The translations under genes were made by a program, and so were the position numbers. The notes beneath the pieces were generated by a model. The model ran no database searches and was not told the origin of the DNA. It saw nothing but the letters and a program-made list of their open reading frames with translations. 64,000 nucleotides of DNA from Algorimicrobium sediminis (lineage in GTDB: Bacteria; Bacteroidota; Bacteroidia; Flavobacteriales; Flavobacteriaceae). The number at the start of each line of letters is the position of its first letter. Position 1 is the first letter of the stretch. Positions 61,084 through 64,000 of the stretch are shown one piece after another. The stretch spans positions 372,001 to 436,000 of the forward strand of contig NZ_JBHULS010000001.1 of the NCBI RefSeq assembly GCF_042684585.1. Reading direction: 5' to 3'.

Positions 61084-62282
61084 TATATATCTTTTTTAGT
61101 AAAATGTTCAATTTGTTTGTTTAAGGAAAGTAATTCGTTTTCGGAATGGACGCTTTTAGATTTTAATAGTGTTATTAAATCGATTAGTGTTTTGGTATCG
61201 TTTACGGTATTACCAGATTTTACAGCTAGTTTTTGAATAAAATCGGTATTAAGGGTATTGGTATTCAGGTAGTAATTACGCCTAATAAAATCCAGAAAGT
61301 AACTAATTTTTTTGTTTATAATATTGGTGTAATCTCCGTGCTGATAATACAAGTCGCCAATGGTTTGTGTAAACGCAACCGTTGTATTTTTTAACGGTTC
61401 TACAACAGGAATAATTCGTTGTCTGCGTTTTCCATTAAAAATTACGAATATAATTAAGCCACACAAACTTAAGTAAAAGGCCCATTTTAGCGCCGGATTA
61501 CTTAAAATAAAGCGCAGCGGACTGTTAATAACCTTACGACCACTTTTGTAGTAGTTGTCCCATATTAAGGTATGATTTTTGGGTAAATAGGATAAGGCGG
61601 CTGCAGCATAATCTGCTTTATCGTCCAGCAAATGGTAATTACTAAATGCAAACGGATTGCTATGTACATAAATGGCGCCACCCTTGTTTCCTATGGTGGT
61701 TTTAATAAAGTTTGCTTTTTTTATGGCTTCTTCAGAAAATTCAGTGTAACCCAAAATTGTGGTTTGCGAGGTATCTACCGATGTAAAAAAGGCATTTTCA
61801 ATAACGTCCGTAAACATGCCGGCTTGTTTTTGAAGGTAAGGACTGGTAAAGGTAGATTTTGAAGGAGCTTTAAAGAAACCCGTCTCATCCTGTTCAATAA
61901 CAATATTCAGGGTGTCTGCTAATTTGCCATAAAAAAAACTTGTGCTTATAAAAGCGGTGTTACCATTTTCTAAAAATTTTAAAAGCGCCTCTGCACTTTG
62001 ATCTTCCATACCTATTACATCGTTAATAAGAAGCAGTGTGCTATTTTCTAGGTTTGGCTGGTTGCCTATAAATTCGAAAATGCTCTGGTTTGATATGTTT
62101 ATAGGCGTGTTGTAACTGTTTTTGAGTTCGTTAAACAATACATAACCACCTAACGGAATTTTATCGGCGGCGCTGTAGGAATTGCGCCAATTTAAAGGCC
62201 TGGGTTTAACGGTTTCTGCAACCATAAGTAGCAAAATAATGACGCCAATGCTGTATAAAGCAATTTTGGAGTATTTATCCAT
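61083..62282 (-). CDS. DUF4350-domain membrane protein
   Basis: 399 residues. A first helix (about 7-25) leads to a soluble domain (LENSTLLLINDVIGMEDQSAEALLKFLENGNTAFIST) like DUF4350. A second helix (about 261-282) and a helical cytoplasmic tail follow. It overlaps the upstream gene by eight bases. In flavobacteria it belongs to the MoxR/DUF58 operon. Confidence 0.8.
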   Translation of the reverse strand: MDKYSKIALYSIGVIILLLMVAETVKPRPLNWRNSYSAADKIPLGGYVLFNELKNSYNTPINISNQSIFEFIGNQPNLENSTLLLINDVIGMEDQSAEALLKFLENGNTAFISTSFFYGKLADTLNIVIEQDETGFFKAPSKSTFTSPYLQKQAGMFTDVIENAFFTSVDTSQTTILGYTEFSEEAIKKANFIKTTIGNKGGAIYVHSNPFAFSNYHLLDDKADYAAAALSYLPKNHTLIWDNYYKSGRKVINSPLRFILSNPALKWAFYLSLCGLIIFVIFNGKRRQRIIPVVEPLKNTTVAFTQTIGDLYYQHGDYTNIINKKISYFLDFIRRNYYLNTNTLNTDFIQKLAVKSGNTVNDTKTLIDLITLLKSKSVHSENELLSLNKQIEHFTKKDI

Positions 62283-63012
62283 TAATTTGTTTATTTAAGG
62301 TTGAAAAATAGCTTTTGTTTTTGTTGAAATCTGTTTCGCTTACTGCAAATTTACCGTACCAAACATAATCGTATATGTAGGAAATATCTTTAAATAATTT
62401 CCTTATATTTTCATCGGATATTTCGTTTAAATAATCGGTGTTTGTTTTATCGTAATGCCATGAAATAACTTGTTTGTTTGCTAATGTTTTTAGCGATTTC
62501 AGGTACAAATAACGCGTTGCTAATCGGTAATTACTGTCTTCCAGGGCTTGGGCTATTAACTGGTCAAAGTTTATTTGTTTAATGTCTTCTTCAATAAAAT
62601 TAAAACCATCTATGGCTTTTTCTTCCGTTTTAAAAACAGATCGCACTGGGGCTTGTATTAAAAATTTGATACATAAATAGAGTGCTATGGCCGCTAAAAG
62701 CCCATAAACAATATACGTCATTGTTTGGTAATCTATAAAATCCACTTCAATACCAAAAATATTGCCAAGCCACGTAAAAAATTTTTGCAGTAGCTCTTGT
62801 AACAGGTTAACGCCTCCGGTATCGTTAATATCGTAATTAAAATCGCGACCAGTATATCTGTCGTTTATTTTTTCTTTAAAATGCCGCACCTGAACCATGG
62901 TGCTATCTTGTGGGAGGGTATTACGCTGTGAGTCTGTAAATCCCCATAAAAAAGGCATTACAAAAAAGGCGCCAACAAGTCCCGTTACGCTATGTGAGTT
63001 AGGCCATTTCAT
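62275..63012 (-). CDS. DUF4129-like membrane protein of the MoxR operon
   Basis: 245 residues with a signal-like helix at the start (about 8-26), one central helix (about 107-125) and a C-terminal helical cytoplasmic region containing DQLIAQALEDSNYRLATRYLYLKSLKTLA, which resembles the DUF4129 motif. It touches the neighbouring genes (one base with the upstream gene and eight with the downstream gene). Confidence 0.75.
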   Translation of the reverse strand: MKWPNSHSVTGLVGAFFVMPFLWGFTDSQRNTLPQDSTMVQVRHFKEKINDRYTGRDFNYDINDTGGVNLLQELLQKFFTWLGNIFGIEVDFIDYQTMTYIVYGLLAAIALYLCIKFLIQAPVRSVFKTEEKAIDGFNFIEEDIKQINFDQLIAQALEDSNYRLATRYLYLKSLKTLANKQVISWHYDKTNTDYLNEISDENIRKLFKDISYIYDYVWYGKFAVSETDFNKNKSYFSTLNKQING

Positions 63013-63926
63013 TAAGTTCCTATTTGTTCAATACGTTGGCGTAAATAAGTATTGTAGCGCTCCTCGTGCAAATTGAAAAACAAAATGCCATAGGCTACTT
63101 GTGTTAGGGCTTGCGAAAAAATAAAAGACAATACAAACATGGCAAAACCCATAGTAAAGATAATGGTAGCCACGGTGCTGGTGGCAAAGTCTACCTGACT
63201 TTCTACAGAAAAATACATATAAATACCAATAATAAAACCAGGAATGGATAGTATTAAAAAGGTAATCATAATGTTTAAGATACCAATAACTAAACCGTAA
63301 AAAACGGTGCGCACAAAATTTGAAATGGTAAAAGACCAGCCTTCGGAAATAGCATCGCCCACCGATTTATTCCCATTAAAAATGGCCATAAAGGAAAGTC
63401 CAAAAAAAGCATTCAATGTAAAGTTTAAGGCATATTGGACTAGCATGCCCAATAATGGAATAAACGCAAGTATAACTGTTACTACCAAATAGCCCAGATA
63501 AATGGCAATACCCATTAAAATAAATAAAATAATAGTTCCTAAATTAGTCTTAATAGCCTTCCATATATTAGCAGAAACAACCGTACCATGGTTGTTTACG
63601 TACTCGTTAACATAGACACTGGAAAAACTATAATTTAAAATGGTTGTTACCATTAAAATAACGGCTAAAACCAAACCGCCGGCAATTAAATAAATATCGT
63701 TATCTAGCGCGGCACTTATACCAAACCTAAAATCGCGACTAGCCAAACCCATAAAGCCAGTAACCAATAAGTAAGACCCAACAAGCGTGAGAATAATACT
63801 TATGGCATTATAACGCAAATACAAGTTTACAAACGATTTAAAATTTAATTTTAGAAAGTCGAAATAGTTAGTAATAATATCGCCAAAATTGTTTCGTGTA
63901 CGAAGCTCTAAATAGGGTTTATCCAT
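63012..63926 (-). CDS. Multi-helix membrane protein of the MoxR operon
   Basis: 304 residues with about six helices, including SIILTLVGSYLLVTGFMGLA, LIAGGLVLAVILMVTTIL, TIILFILMGIAIYLGYLVVTVILAFIPLLG and TVFYGLVIGILNIMITFLILSIPG. It has a weak resemblance to the membrane part of glycerophosphodiesterase-like proteins. Function is unknown. It overlaps the next gene upstream by eight bases. Confidence 0.7.
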   Translation of the reverse strand: MDKPYLELRTRNNFGDIITNYFDFLKLNFKSFVNLYLRYNAISIILTLVGSYLLVTGFMGLASRDFRFGISAALDNDIYLIAGGLVLAVILMVTTILNYSFSSVYVNEYVNNHGTVVSANIWKAIKTNLGTIILFILMGIAIYLGYLVVTVILAFIPLLGMLVQYALNFTLNAFFGLSFMAIFNGNKSVGDAISEGWSFTISNFVRTVFYGLVIGILNIMITFLILSIPGFIIGIYMYFSVESQVDFATSTVATIIFTMGFAMFVLSFIFSQALTQVAYGILFFNLHEERYNTYLRQRIEQIGT

Positions 63927-64000
63927 TTTGTTCTTTTTGGGAAATTAACTGGGTTATTTTTTCTAATTGTATGGGATAAATAATATAATAAAATACAACC
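63919..64000 (-). CDS. Partial gene at the right edge of the window
   Basis: The last 26 or so codons of a gene whose start is outside the window. The visible end is a hydrophobic piece VVFYYIIYPIQLEKITQ followed by LISQKEQNG. Its stop overlaps the start of the multi-helix protein gene by eight bases, so it belongs to the same operon. It is probably a membrane protein such as an RDD or SpoIIM-type member, but this is inference from typical gene order. Confidence 0.55.
   Translation of the reverse strand, partial: VVFYYIIYPIQLEKITQLISQKEQNG

Overview
The window is AT-rich DNA from a member of the Bacteroidetes, almost certainly the family Flavobacteriaceae. This rests on RteC, BfmA/BtgA and DUF5712-type mobilization proteins, a CzcA-TolC fusion, several DUF families typical of flavobacteria, and promoter boxes of the TAnnTTTG type. 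Genus and species cannot be read from the sequence alone.

Positions 1 to about 30,775 look like one end of an integrated mobile element. Its right edge is a truncated 3' end of what looks like a tRNA-Pro gene (about 30,752-30,775), followed by that gene's presumed terminator. The left edge and the integrase lie outside the window. In order, the element carries a Gabija-type defence pair (gajB/gajA, 61-3947), an accessory module (ExoX-C-like protein, DnaC-like ATPase, replication-type HTH protein, excisionase-like HTH, RteC; 4.2-7.4 kb) and a metal-homeostasis island (7.4-23.3 kb). The metal island has a P1B-2 Zn/Cd/Pb ATPase, a P1B-4 ATPase with degenerate HMA domains, two Fur-family repressors, two SpoIIAA-like STAS proteins, an APC permease, a PII-like protein, the adaptor CzcB, a CzcA-TolC fusion and a His/Cys-rich exported protein. 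A mobilization operon follows (bfmA, relaxase, coupling protein; 23.4-26.4 kb), then small element genes (DUF6876, ssb, DUF932). Between ssb and the DUF932 gene lie about 900 bp without a credible gene. They contain several long perfect inverted repeats, a possible pseudoknot and a diverged tandem duplication of about 222 bp. This is the best candidate for an undescribed structured RNA or DNA element here.

From about 31 kb onward the DNA looks chromosomal. It is rich in stress-response genes: an FKBP, two paralogous YtxH / holin-like / DUF6327 triplets, SYLF, BrkB, CsbD, AI-2E family, LpxR-like, nitroreductase, hemerythrin, DUF2383, DUF1328, a Cys-rich four-helix copper-binding protein and a GSP26-like flavin protein. 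Regulators include an AraC / response regulator / histidine kinase group and a second AraC protein. A PIN-domain pair (42.6-43.8 kb) has a single-base frameshift in each gene, both at homopolymers. Then come trxB, a PspC/PadR/DUF4870 membrane-stress set, TIGR00266, divergent oxyR and dps, and finally an operon for DUF58, MoxR ATPase, DUF4350 and DUF4129-like membrane proteins that runs off the right end.

The element side joins phage defence, metal efflux and conjugal mobilization. The chromosomal side centres on oxidative, envelope and general stress.
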